A DNA stretch of 64,000 nt from Streptomyces sp. NRRL WC-3605 (GTDB taxonomy: Bacteria > Actinomycetota > Actinomycetes > Streptomycetales > Streptomycetaceae): the NCBI RefSeq assembly GCF_001509795.1, contig NZ_LLZN01000002.1:124001-188000 (forward strand), read 5' to 3'. The position numbers were made by a program, and so were the translations under genes. The notes below the pieces were generated by a model, which saw only the letters and a program-made list of their open reading frames with translations, did no database searches and was not told the origin of the DNA. Within the stretch, counting starts at the first letter, position 1. Each line of letters opens with the position of its first letter. Positions 37,801-45,838 of this stretch are shown piece by piece.

Positions 37801-38451
37801 CTAGAGCCCGCTCACTCTCAGCGTGACGTTCAGCCGCCCCGTCAGCCCCAGCTCCGGGGGCGCCGTGCCCGGGTGAACCCTGGGAACGCCGTGGTAGGCG
37901 AGCCGCGAGGGACCGCCGAACACGAAGAGGTCGCCGCTGCGCAGTTCGACGTCCGTGTACGGCCGGGTCCGGGTCGCGGTGTTGCCGAAGCGGAAGACAC
38001 AGGCGTCGCCGAGGCTCAGGGACACCACGGGTGCCGTGGACTGCTCGTCGGCGTCGCGGTGCATGCCCATGCGGGCGTCGGAGTCGTAGAAGTTGATCAG
38101 CGCGATGTCGTACGGCCCGGCCTCCTCGCCGAGGGCGTCGCGCACGGCGCGCCGGGCCAGGGTGCCGAGCCGCTCGGGGAAGGGCTTGACCGGGGCGCCG
38201 TCGCCGTCGACGACGGTGCGGGCGTAGGCATACGGGTACCAGTGCCAGCCGAGGCACACCTGCCGGGCCGTCATGGTGCCGCCGCCGGGCGTGCGTACGG
38301 TGCGCAGTCCGGCCGGGGGGCGGGCCCAGCCGCGGCAGGCGTCCAGCAGCCCGCGCTGCGCCTCCGCGTCGAGCCAGTCGGGCACGTGCACCGCGCCCGG
38401 CGCGACGACGGCGCGCTCGCGCGGGAACAGCTCGGCCTCCATGTCCCCCAT
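37801..38451 (-). CDS. alkB: AlkB-type 2-oxoglutarate/Fe(II) dioxygenase (DNA/RNA alkylation repair)
   Basis: 216 aa from ATG 38451 (213 aa if MEAEL at 38442). Iron ligands are visible as His-x-Asp in MGMHRDADEQ and the distal His in LAYHGVPRV; the 2-oxoglutarate Arg pair lies in GRLNVTLRVSGL. The GDLFVFGGPSR strand is typical of AlkB. It oxidatively demethylates 1-methyladenine and 3-methylcytosine. Divergent from the RlmG-like methyltransferase by 59 bp. Confidence 0.9.
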   Translation of the reverse strand: MGDMEAELFPRERAVVAPGAVHVPDWLDAEAQRGLLDACRGWARPPAGLRTVRTPGGGTMTARQVCLGWHWYPYAYARTVVDGDGAPVKPFPERLGTLARRAVRDALGEEAGPYDIALINFYDSDARMGMHRDADEQSTAPVVSLSLGDACVFRFGNTATRTRPYTDVELRSGDLFVFGGPSRLAYHGVPRVHPGTAPPELGLTGRLNVTLRVSGL

Positions 38452-38510
38452 CCTCCCCCACCGTCCTCGGGTGCGGGCGGGCGGCCGTGGTCGCTTAGCC
38501 TTGACGCACG

Positions 38511-39656
38511 ATGAACGACCGGATGACGACGCCCTGGGGCGATCTCGCGCTGACCCGCTTCCCCGAGGACCCCCGCGACAGGCTGCGCGCCTGGGACGCC
38601 TCCGACGAGTACCTCCTCGCGCACCTCGCCGAGCAGGACGTCCCGCTGTCGGGCACGGTCGTGGTCGTCGGAGACCGCTGGGGCGCCCTGGTCACGGCGC
38701 TGGCGGCGCACCGGCCCACCCAGATCACGGACTCGTGGCTGGCCCAGGAGGCCACCCGGGCCAACCTCGCCCGGCACGGCGTCGAGCCCGGCGCGGTCCG
38801 GCTGCTCACCACGCAGGACCCGCCGCCGGACCGGGTCGACGTCCTCCTGGTGCGGGTGCCGAAGAGCCTGGCGCTGCTGGAGGACCAGCTGCTGCGGCTG
38901 GCGCCCGCGGTGCACGAGGGCACGGTCGTCGTGGGCACCGGCATGGTGCGGGAGATCCACACCTCGACGCTGGAGCTGTTCGAGCGGATCCTCGGGCCGA
39001 CGCGGACCTCGCTGGCGAAGCGGAAGGCCCGGCTGATCCTCTGCACGCCGGAGCCGTCGGCGGAGCGGTCCGCGAACCCGTGGCCGTACACCTACACGCT
39101 GCCCGACGGGGTCGGGACGGCCTCCGGGAGCACGGTCGTCAATCACGCGGGCGTGTTCTGCGCCGACCGGCTCGACATCGGCACCCGGTTCTTCCTGGCG
39201 CATCTGCCGGGCGGGCGGGGCCCGCGGCGGGTGGTGGACCTCGGGTGCGGCAACGGCGTCGTGGGGACGGCGGTGGCGCTGGCGAACCCGGAGGCCGAGG
39301 TGCTTTTCGTCGACGAGTCCTTCCAGGCCGTCGCCTCGGCGGAGGCGACGTTCAAGGCGAACGGGGTGCCCGGGCACGCCGAGTTCCGCGTGGGCGACGG
39401 GATGGCGGGCGTGCCGGACGGCAGCGTCGACCTGGTGCTGAACAACCCGCCGTTCCACTCCCACCAGGCCACCACCGACGCGACGGCCTGGCGGATGTTC
39501 ACGGGGGCGCGGCGGGCGCTGCGGCCGGGCGGCGAGCTGTGGGTGGTCGGCAACCGGCACCTCGGCTACCACGTGAAGCTGCGGCGGCTGTTCGGCAACA
39601 GCGAAGTCGTCGCCTCCGACCCGAAGTTCGTGGTGCTGCGGGCGGTCCGCCGGTAG
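38511..39656 (+). CDS. RlmG/RsmC-like 23S or 16S rRNA guanine-N2 methyltransferase
   Basis: 381 aa. An N-terminal methyltransferase-like domain without SAM motif (about 1-190) precedes a C-terminal Rossmann methyltransferase: VVDLGCGNGVVGTAVALANPEAEVLFVDES as motif I and LVLNNPPFHSH as the N-P-P-F motif IV used by base-amino methyltransferases. The duplicated-domain architecture and length match RlmG/RsmC, which make m2G in rRNA. It begins 59 bp from the divergent alkB. It is convergent with the aldolase, with a 6-bp gap. Confidence 0.85.
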   Translation: MNDRMTTPWGDLALTRFPEDPRDRLRAWDASDEYLLAHLAEQDVPLSGTVVVVGDRWGALVTALAAHRPTQITDSWLAQEATRANLARHGVEPGAVRLLTTQDPPPDRVDVLLVRVPKSLALLEDQLLRLAPAVHEGTVVVGTGMVREIHTSTLELFERILGPTRTSLAKRKARLILCTPEPSAERSANPWPYTYTLPDGVGTASGSTVVNHAGVFCADRLDIGTRFFLAHLPGGRGPRRVVDLGCGNGVVGTAVALANPEAEVLFVDESFQAVASAEATFKANGVPGHAEFRVGDGMAGVPDGSVDLVLNNPPFHSHQATTDATAWRMFTGARRALRPGGELWVVGNRHLGYHVKLRRLFGNSEVVASDPKFVVLRAVRR

Positions 39657-39662
39657 GCGGTG

Positions 39663-40532
39663 TCAGGGGGCGCCGCTCCGCGCGCCCGCCAGCACCGTGA
39701 TGATCCCGGCGACCGTGCGCGCCATCGCCTCCCGGCCCACGCTGAGGTACGTGCGCGAGTCGACGGCGTCCGGACGGGCGGCGAGGAAGTCGCGGATCGC
39801 GTTCGTCATCGCGAGGTTGAGGGCGGTGCCGACGTTCACCTTGGCGATGCCGCCGACGACCGCCTGCGTCAGCTCGCCGTCGGGGACGCCGGAGGAGCCG
39901 TGCAGGACGAGCGGGACGTCCAGCGCGGCGGACAGGCGCTTGAGCAGGGCGTGGTCGAGGGCGGCGGTGCGGGTCGTCATGGCGTGCGAGCTGCCGATGG
40001 CGACGGCGAGGGCGTCCACACCGGAGTCGGCGACGAACGCGCTCGCCTCGGCCGGGTCGGTACGGGCGCCGGGGGCGTGCGCGTCGAGCGGCGGCTGTCC
40101 GTTCTTGCCGCCGACGCACCCCAGTTCGGCCTCGATCCACAGGCCCTGGGCGTGTGCCCAGTCCGCGGCGGCCTTGGTCGCGGCGAGGTTGTCGAGGTAG
40201 GGCAGGCGGGCCGCGTCGTACATGACGGAGCTGAACCCGGCGGCGGGCGCCTGGCGCAGCAGGTCGTCGCTCTGGACGTGGTCCAGGTGCAGGGCGACGG
40301 GGACGGCGGCGCGTTCGGCGGCGGCGACGGCCGCGCGGGCGAGCGGCATGAGACGTCCGTGGCGGAACGTGACGGCGTTCTCGCTGACCTGGAGGACGAC
40401 GGGGGAACCGGTGCTCTCCGCGCCGGCGACGACCGCCTCCACGTGCTCCAGGGTGATGACGTTGAACGCGGCGACGGCGGAGCGGTCGGCGGCGGCGCGG
40501 GTGACGAGCTCGCCGGTGGTCACGAGGGGCAC
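39663..40532 (-). CDS. class II ketose-bisphosphate aldolase (fructose/tagatose-bisphosphate type)
   Basis: 289 aa. Zinc-binding and catalytic segments are visible: HLDHVQSDDLL, EAELGCVGGKNG, LVLHGSSGVPDGELTQAV, and IAKVNVGTALN. The length and the ELGxVGGxExG-like motif group it with GatY/KbaY tagatose-1,6-bisphosphate aldolases. Together with the SIS protein 144 bp upstream (same strand) and the divergent AgaR-like regulator it looks like part of an amino-sugar or galactitol-type catabolic operon. No kinase or transporter is seen in the window. Confidence 0.88.
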   Translation of the reverse strand: MPLVTTGELVTRAAADRSAVAAFNVITLEHVEAVVAGAESTGSPVVLQVSENAVTFRHGRLMPLARAAVAAAERAAVPVALHLDHVQSDDLLRQAPAAGFSSVMYDAARLPYLDNLAATKAAADWAHAQGLWIEAELGCVGGKNGQPPLDAHAPGARTDPAEASAFVADSGVDALAVAIGSSHAMTTRTAALDHALLKRLSAALDVPLVLHGSSGVPDGELTQAVVGGIAKVNVGTALNLAMTNAIRDFLAARPDAVDSRTYLSVGREAMARTVAGIITVLAGARSGAP

Positions 40533-40626
40533 GGCCTGTCCTTTCTGGGCGGGCGGCGGACGACGGGCGACAGACGCCGGACGGTGCGGGCGGGTCGGGG
40601 GCGGCGGCGACAGAGGGCGGTGCCGT

Positions 40627-40686
40627 CAGGGAGTCCAGGGAGCTGGAGCTCAGGGAACTCAGGGAGCTCAGGGAACTCAGGGAGCG
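40627..40686. repeat. 9-bp tandem repeat CAGGGARCT, about six copies
   Basis: Units CAGGGAGTC, CAGGGAGCT, a partial GGAGCT, CAGGGAACT, CAGGGAGCT, CAGGGAACT, CAGGGAGCG run in one block. The last unit overlaps the stop codon and the last codons of the SIS gene (minus strand); the rest lies in the gap to the aldolase. Confidence 0.85.
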
Positions 40687-41558
40687 AGGATCACCGAGCG
40701 GGTGAGGTGGCGCGGCCGGTCGGGGTCGAGGCCGCGGGCGGCGGCGACGGCGACGGCGAGCCGCTGGGCGCGGACCAGTTCGGCGAGCGGGTCGAGCCGG
40801 CCCTCGATCCACCGGGCGCCGGTGGCGCCGACCTGTGCGGCCAGCCCTTCGGGGGCCTCGCCGAACATCCAGGTCGCGGTGCCCGTGGTGGTGACGCTGA
40901 TCGGGCCGTGCCGGTACTCCATCGCCGGGTACGCCTCGGTCCAGGACAGGGACGCCTCGCGCATCTTCAGGGCGGCCTCGTTGGCGAGGCCGACGGTCCA
41001 GCCGCGGCCCAGGAAGGTGAACTGCGCGCATCCGGCGAGTTCGCCGGGGAGGGGGTCGGTGAGCGCGGTGCGCGCGTCGGCGACGGCGGCCTCGGGGTGG
41101 AGTCCGAGGTGGGCGCGGAGCAGGGTGAGCGCGGTGGTGGCGAAGCGCGTCTGCACGACCGAGCGTTCGTCCGCATAGTCGAGGACCACGAGGTCGTCGG
41201 CCGCCGACAGGACGGGAGTCTCGGGGTCGGCGGTGATCGCCGTGGTGCGGGTCCGCCCCTTCGCGCGCCCCAGCAGGTCCAGGACCTCGGTGGTGGTGCC
41301 GGAGCGGGTGAGTGCGAGGATCCGGTCGTAGGCGCGCCCGGCCGGGAACTCGGAGGCGGCGAAGGCGTCCGTCTCGCCCTGACCTGCCCCTTCGCGCAGC
41401 GCGGCGTACGCCTGCGCCATGAAGTACGAGGTGCCGCAGCCGACGACCGCGACCCGCTCCCCCGCCTCCGGCAGCCTCCCGGCGGTGGCGGACGCGTCCG
41501 CCGCGGCACGGGTCCAGCACTCCGGCTGGCTGTTGAGCTCGTCCTCGACATGCGTCAT
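40677..41558 (-). CDS. SIS-domain sugar isomerase/deaminase (AgaS/GlmS-isomerase-like)
   Basis: 293 aa from ATG 41558, with GGGAGGGTGACGGC upstream. Two SIS halves are visible: VVGCGTSYFMAQAYAAL with LTRSGTTTEVLDLL, and FLGRGWTVGLANEAALKMREASLSWTEAYPAMEYRHGPIS, the latter being the signature of GlmS/AgaS/FrlB isomerase domains. It likely deaminates or isomerises a phosphorylated amino sugar to a ketose phosphate, which the aldolase downstream would cleave after phosphorylation. The gene's 3' end lies in a tandem 9-bp repeat. Confidence 0.87.
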   Translation of the reverse strand: MTHVEDELNSQPECWTRAAADASATAGRLPEAGERVAVVGCGTSYFMAQAYAALREGAGQGETDAFAASEFPAGRAYDRILALTRSGTTTEVLDLLGRAKGRTRTTAITADPETPVLSAADDLVVLDYADERSVVQTRFATTALTLLRAHLGLHPEAAVADARTALTDPLPGELAGCAQFTFLGRGWTVGLANEAALKMREASLSWTEAYPAMEYRHGPISVTTTGTATWMFGEAPEGLAAQVGATGARWIEGRLDPLAELVRAQRLAVAVAAARGLDPDRPRHLTRSVILAP

Positions 41559-41588
41559 GCCGTCACCCTCCCGACCCTGCGGCCTGAA

Positions 41589-41624
41589 TGCTCGTTCTTG
41601 CAAGATAGAGCCAGCTTTCGAGCA
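41589..41624. promoter_or_regulatory. operator candidates in the divergent SIS/AgaR promoter
   Basis: The 131-bp divergent region holds a perfect palindrome TCTTGCAAGA (41596-41605) and an inverted pair TGCTCG (41589-41594)/CGAGCA (41619-41624). DeoR-family repressors often bind such sites between their own gene and their target. Confidence 0.5.
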
Positions 41625-41689
41625 GAATCAAGCAAAGTGACGGGGCGAGCGTGCGCTAAGGTCGCGGGAGATCGAGGAATGGAGGGCGG

Positions 41690-42469
41690 ATGTCGCGCGA
41701 CGCCCGCTGGAAGGCGCTGCTGGATCTGCTCGTGGAACGGGGCCGGCTGGACGTCGAGGAGGCGGCCGCCGAGCTGGAGGTCTCCGCCGCCACGATCCGC
41801 CGCGACCTCGACCAGCTCGCCGCGCAGCAGATGCTGGTCCGCACGCGTGGCGGCGCGGTCGTGCACGGGGTGTCGTACGAGCTGCCGCTGCGCTACAAGA
41901 CCGCGCGCAACGCCTCGGAGAAGCAGCGCATCGCCGGTGCGGTGGCGGATCTCCTCGCGCCGGGCGAGGCGGTCGGGCTGACCGGCGGCACGACGACGAC
42001 CGAGGTGGCCCGCGCCCTCGCCGTCCGCGGCGACCTCACCTCGGGCACGCCCGCGCTGACCGTCGTCACCAACGCGCTCAACATCGCCAACGAGCTCGCC
42101 GTACGGCCCCAGTTCAAGATCGTGCTGACCGGCGGGGTCGCGCGTCCGCAGTCGTACGAGCTGATCGGGCCGCTCGCGGACGGTGTGCTGTCGCAGATCA
42201 CCCTCGATGTGGCGGTGCTCGGCGTGGTGGCCCTCGACGTCACGCACGGGGCCGCCGCGCACGACGAGGCGGAGGCGGCGATCAACCGGCTGCTGTGCGA
42301 GCGCGCCGAACGCGTGATCGTGGCGGCGGACTCCAGCAAGCTCGGCCGGCGGGCCTTCGCCCGGATCTGCGCCGTGGACACCGTGGACACCCTGGTCACC
42401 GACACGGCGGCCGACCCGGAGCTCGTACGCGGCTTCGAGGAGGCCGGCCTGCGGGTCCTCACCGTCTGA
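41690..42469 (+). CDS. DeoR/AgaR-family transcriptional regulator
   Basis: 259 aa from ATG 41690, with GGAGGG upstream. DeoR helix-turn-helix (LDVEEAAAELEVSAATIRRDLDQLAAQQMLVRTRGGAV), then the sugar-phosphate sensing domain (LTGGTTTTEVARAL, VVTNALNIANEL, LTGGVARPQSYELIGP, DSSKLGRRAFARI). It is divergent from the SIS/aldolase genes, so it probably represses them and is relieved by a sugar phosphate. Closest functional parallel is AgaR of N-acetylgalactosamine use. Confidence 0.88.
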   Translation: MSRDARWKALLDLLVERGRLDVEEAAAELEVSAATIRRDLDQLAAQQMLVRTRGGAVVHGVSYELPLRYKTARNASEKQRIAGAVADLLAPGEAVGLTGGTTTTEVARALAVRGDLTSGTPALTVVTNALNIANELAVRPQFKIVLTGGVARPQSYELIGPLADGVLSQITLDVAVLGVVALDVTHGAAAHDEAEAAINRLLCERAERVIVAADSSKLGRRAFARICAVDTVDTLVTDTAADPELVRGFEEAGLRVLTV

Positions 42470-42558
42470 GCGCCCCGGCCGCCCCCCGTCCGGCCAGGCC
42501 CGTCCGCCCGATTCCTTCTACCCTGGGAGCGAGCACATGGCGGGCCGAGGAGGCTGCG

Positions 42559-44394
42559 ATGAGCACGACTCCCATCGAGGCGGACGCACCCGGGGCGAAG
42601 GGGTACGTGCCGATCGCCGACCACGGGCTGATCGGTGATCTGCGCAGTGTGGCCCTGGTGGGCATGGACGGCACGATCGACTGGTACTGCTGCGGGGCCT
42701 TCGACTCCCCCAGCGTCTTCGCCGCCATCCTGGACACCGAGCGCGGCGGATGCTTCGAGCTGGCGGCCGCGATCCCGGCGCGGACCAAGCAGTTCTACTT
42801 CCCCGACACCAATGTGCTGATCACCCGGTTCTTCACCGAGGACGGCGTCGGGGAGATCCAGGACTTCATGCCGGTCGGCACGGGGCCGGCCGAGGCGGAC
42901 CGGCACCGGCTGATCCGGCGTGTGGTGTGCGTCCGCGGGTCGATCCCGTTCCGCACCCGTATCGCGCCGCGCTTCGGCTACGGGGCCGACCGGCACACCG
43001 TGCGCATGATCGACGGCGTGGCGGTCTTCGAGTCCCCGAAGCTGTCGCTGGGGCTGACCTCGACCGTGCCGCTGGAGATCGACGGACCCGACGTCTACGC
43101 CGAGTTCAAGATCACCGAGGGCGAGGGGGTGGTGTTCGCGCTGGACCAGGTCGGCGGCGAGGTGACCCCGCGGCGCTGTGCGTGGGCCGAGGCCGCGGAG
43201 GACCTGCACGACACCGTGGCGTACTGGCGGCGCTGGCTGGCCTCCTCCCGGTACCGGGGCCGCTGGCGGGAGATGGTGCACCGCTCGGCCCTGACCCTGA
43301 AGCTGCTCACCTACGCCCCGACCGGCGCCATCGTGGCCGCGCCGACCACGAGCCTGCCCGAACAGGTGGGCGGCGAGCGCAACTGGGACTACCGGTACAC
43401 GTGGGTGCGCGACGCCGCCTTCGCCGTGTACGCGATGCTGCGGCTGGGGTTCACCGACGAGGCCGAGGCTTTCATGCGGTTCCTGAGCCGGCACATCACG
43501 CCGGGCGACGGCCGGGGCTCGGGGCCGTTGCAGATCATGTACGGCATCGACGGTCGCGCGGACATACCCGAGCGGGAACTCCCGCACCTGGAAGGGCACT
43601 TGGGGTCGGCGCCGGTCCGGGTCGGCAACGCCGCCGTCGACCAGCTCCAGCTCGACATCTACGGCGCGCTGATCGACTCCATCTATCTGTACGACAAGTG
43701 GGCGCAGCCGATCTCCAGCGACCAGTGGGACGACGTGTGCGCACTGGTCGACTGGGTGTGCGCACACTGGGACCAGCCCGACGAGGGGGTCTGGGAGACG
43801 CGCGGCGGGCGCAGGAAGTTCCTCTACTCCCGGTTGATGTGCTGGGTGGCGATCGAGCGGGCCATCCGGATGGCGAACCGGCGCGGTCTGCCCGCCGACC
43901 TGACCCGCTGGCAGGGGTGCCGGGACACCATCTACCGGCGGATCATGAGCCACGGCTGGTCCCCGGCCCGTCAGGCCTTCGTCCAGCACGAGGACACCGA
44001 CGTCCTGGACGCGGCCGTCCTGATGATGCCGCTGACGAAGTTCATCGCGCCGACCGACCCCAAGTGGCTGTCCACGCTCGACGCCCTCACCGGGGAGCTG
44101 GTCTCCGACTCGCTGGTCTACCGGTACGACCCCCGGATCAGCCCGGACGGGTTGCACGGCGCCGAGGGCACCTTCTCCATCTGCTCCTTCTGGTACGTGG
44201 AGGCACTGGTCCACGCGGGCCGGCTCGACGAGGCCCGGCTGGCCTTCGAGAAGATGCTCACGTACGCCAACCATCTGGGCCTCTACGCCGAGGAGATCAG
44301 CCACACCGGCGAGCAACAGGGCAACTTCCCCCAGGCGTTCACACACCTGGCACTGATCAGCGCCGCGTACAACCTGGACCGGGCGCTGGGCTGA
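42559..44394 (+). CDS. glycoside hydrolase family 15 (glucoamylase/trehalase-like)
   Basis: 611 aa from ATG 42559, with GAGGAGG upstream and TACCCT as a likely -10 further up. N-terminal super-sandwich domain (IADHGLIGDLRSVALVGMDGTIDWYCCGAFDSPSVFAAILD) and an (alpha/alpha)6 barrel with GGERNWDYRYTWVRDAAF (substrate and general-acid region) and GAEGTFSICSFWYVEALVHAGRLDEA (general-base region). No signal peptide, so cytosolic. This cytosolic GH15 group in actinobacteria includes acid trehalases and glucoamylase-like enzymes. Convergent with the secreted copper protein, only 3 bp apart. Confidence 0.9.
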   Translation: MSTTPIEADAPGAKGYVPIADHGLIGDLRSVALVGMDGTIDWYCCGAFDSPSVFAAILDTERGGCFELAAAIPARTKQFYFPDTNVLITRFFTEDGVGEIQDFMPVGTGPAEADRHRLIRRVVCVRGSIPFRTRIAPRFGYGADRHTVRMIDGVAVFESPKLSLGLTSTVPLEIDGPDVYAEFKITEGEGVVFALDQVGGEVTPRRCAWAEAAEDLHDTVAYWRRWLASSRYRGRWREMVHRSALTLKLLTYAPTGAIVAAPTTSLPEQVGGERNWDYRYTWVRDAAFAVYAMLRLGFTDEAEAFMRFLSRHITPGDGRGSGPLQIMYGIDGRADIPERELPHLEGHLGSAPVRVGNAAVDQLQLDIYGALIDSIYLYDKWAQPISSDQWDDVCALVDWVCAHWDQPDEGVWETRGGRRKFLYSRLMCWVAIERAIRMANRRGLPADLTRWQGCRDTIYRRIMSHGWSPARQAFVQHEDTDVLDAAVLMMPLTKFIAPTDPKWLSTLDALTGELVSDSLVYRYDPRISPDGLHGAEGTFSICSFWYVEALVHAGRLDEARLAFEKMLTYANHLGLYAEEISHTGEQQGNFPQAFTHLALISAAYNLDRALG

Positions 44395-44397
44395 GCG

Positions 44398-45363
44398 TCA
44401 ATGCCCGTGCCCGGACGCGTCCTCGTGCGGTGCTGGGTGGTCCTCAGCGGGCGCCGGGGTGCCGGTGCGGACCGTGAAGGCTGCCGTGTGGACCTTGCCC
44501 TCGTGCTTGAAGTCGAGGTAGAGCCGGTAGGTGCCGCCGCTCGGGGCCGTGGCCGTGAAGGAGACGTCCGGGCCGGGCTTCGTGGTGCCGTCGCCGGGTT
44601 CGCCGTTGGGGTGGACGTGCAGGTAGGCGAGGTCGCCGGAGCGCAGGGCGACCAGGTGTCCGTAGGCGCCGAGGTAGGGCTGGAGGTCGGTCACCGGGCG
44701 GCCGTCGCGGGAGACCTTCAGCTTCAGCTCGCCGGCCGTGCCCGGTCGCAGGGCGCCGTCGAGCCGGACCTCGTAGTCGTGGACCTTCGCGGTGCGCCGC
44801 GGCGCGGGCAGCGGCTGCGGCTCGTACGGGCCGGAGGCCGCCAGGTCCGCGCCCAGGGTGAGGTTCTCCGCGCCCTTCCCTCCCGGGGTGAAGTCGGCGA
44901 AGACCCGGTAGCCGCCGGCGCGGGGCAGGTCGACCGGAATGCTCCAGGTGCCGTCGCCGGCGCGGGTGGGGTGCAGGTGGCGGTAGGTCCCCAGGTCGCG
45001 TGAGGCCACGATGAGGTGCAGTTCCTTGTCGTGCTCGCGCTGGTAGGCGGTCACGGCGCGACCCGCGCTGTCCCGGATGACGAACCTCAGCTCGGAGCGC
45101 TTGCCGGCGGTGACCCGCGCGGTGGTGAGGTCGAGGGTGTAGCCGCCTTGGGAGATCTGGAGTCCCCCGGCGGGCTCCGCTTCGTGTCCGCCGTGGCCGC
45201 CACCCTCGCCCTCCGGCTCCGCGGAGGCGCGCGGGTGGGTGTCGTGGCGGGCGGGCGCGGGGTCGTCGACGACGGGGTCGAAGGCCTGGCCCACGCCGTA
45301 GGCGGTGCCGAAGGTCGCGGCCAGCGCGGCGGTGAACGCGGTGATCCTCAGTCCGGCATGCAT
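44398..45363 (-). CDS. secreted/periplasmic-side His-rich protein of the copper locus
   Basis: 321 aa. Signal-like N-terminus ([22 protein letters not shown]) and no internal membrane helix. A His/Glu/Gly-rich stretch ([24 protein letters not shown], about 40-63) and a His-rich tail ([15 protein letters not shown]) flank two beta-sandwich-like halves with HLHP and HVHP motifs. These are potential metal ligands. It is divergent from copZ–copA with two CsoR-like operators between, so extracellular copper binding is a good inference. Known actinobacterial copper loci carry similar secreted proteins. Confidence 0.75.
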   Translation of the reverse strand: MHAGLRITAFTAALAATFGTAYGVGQAFDPVVDDPAPARHDTHPRASAEPEGEGGGHGGHEAEPAGGLQISQGGYTLDLTTARVTAGKRSELRFVIRDSAGRAVTAYQREHDKELHLIVASRDLGTYRHLHPTRAGDGTWSIPVDLPRAGGYRVFADFTPGGKGAENLTLGADLAASGPYEPQPLPAPRRTAKVHDYEVRLDGALRPGTAGELKLKVSRDGRPVTDLQPYLGAYGHLVALRSGDLAYLHVHPNGEPGDGTTKPGPDVSFTATAPSGGTYRLYLDFKHEGKVHTAAFTVRTGTPAPAEDHPAPHEDASGHGH

Positions 45364-45416
45364 GGCGGTCTCCTGCGGGTCAGGTGGGGCGTCGTGGTCG
45401 TCCGATGCACTTCACA

Positions 45417-45433
45417 ATACCCCTAGGGGGTAT
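45417..45433. promoter_or_regulatory. CsoR-like operator 1
   Basis: ATACCCC-TAG-GGGGTAT, a perfect 7-bp dyad, lies 54 bp before the His-rich protein gene. It fits the ATACCCC/GGGGTAT sites bound by CsoR copper repressors. Confidence 0.82.
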
Positions 45434-45463
45434 CAAGTCAAGCCGGGGCGAGACTTGCCTCCG

Positions 45464-45480
45464 TTACCCCCCAGGGGTAT
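45464..45480. promoter_or_regulatory. CsoR-like operator 2
   Basis: TTACCCC-CCA-GGGGTAT, the same dyad with one arm mismatch, lies 81 bp before copZ. The two site centres are 47 bp apart. Confidence 0.8.
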
Positions 45481-45560
45481 ACATGGACTCCCGCAAAGGT
45501 ACCCCCACCCCGTACCGGGGCCGAGGCCGGCCCGCCGATCACCGAGCACAGGAGGACCGC

Positions 45561-45776
45561 ATGTCCACCACCACGTACGCCGTCTCCGGGATGAGCTGCG
45601 GCCACTGCCGGGCCACGCTGACCGAGGCCATCGGCGGACTGGACGGCGTCACCGGCGTCGACGTCGATCTCGCCACCGGTCGCGTCACCGTCACCAGCGC
45701 CGCCGAGCCGGACGACGCCCGCATCGCCGCGGTCGTGGACGACGCCGGCTACGAGCTCACCGGCCGCGCCGCCTGA
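45561..45776 (+). CDS. copZ: copper chaperone CopZ (heavy-metal-associated domain)
   Basis: 71 aa from ATG 45561, with GGAGG 7 bases upstream. A single HMA ferredoxin-like domain with the metal site MSCGHC near residue 11-16. It would carry Cu(I) to CopA. copA follows after 62 bp on the same strand. Confidence 0.92.
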   Translation: MSTTTYAVSGMSCGHCRATLTEAIGGLDGVTGVDVDLATGRVTVTSAAEPDDARIAAVVDDAGYELTGRAA

Positions 45777-45838
45777 TCCGCCCCTCCCCGGGGCCCGGAC
45801 ACGCCGGGCCCCGACCGCATCCCGCACCAGGAGCAGCG

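Noticed and set aside
40627..40686. Possible CRISPR array
   Set aside because: Repeat units are 9 bp in direct contact without spacers; it is a simple tandem repeat.
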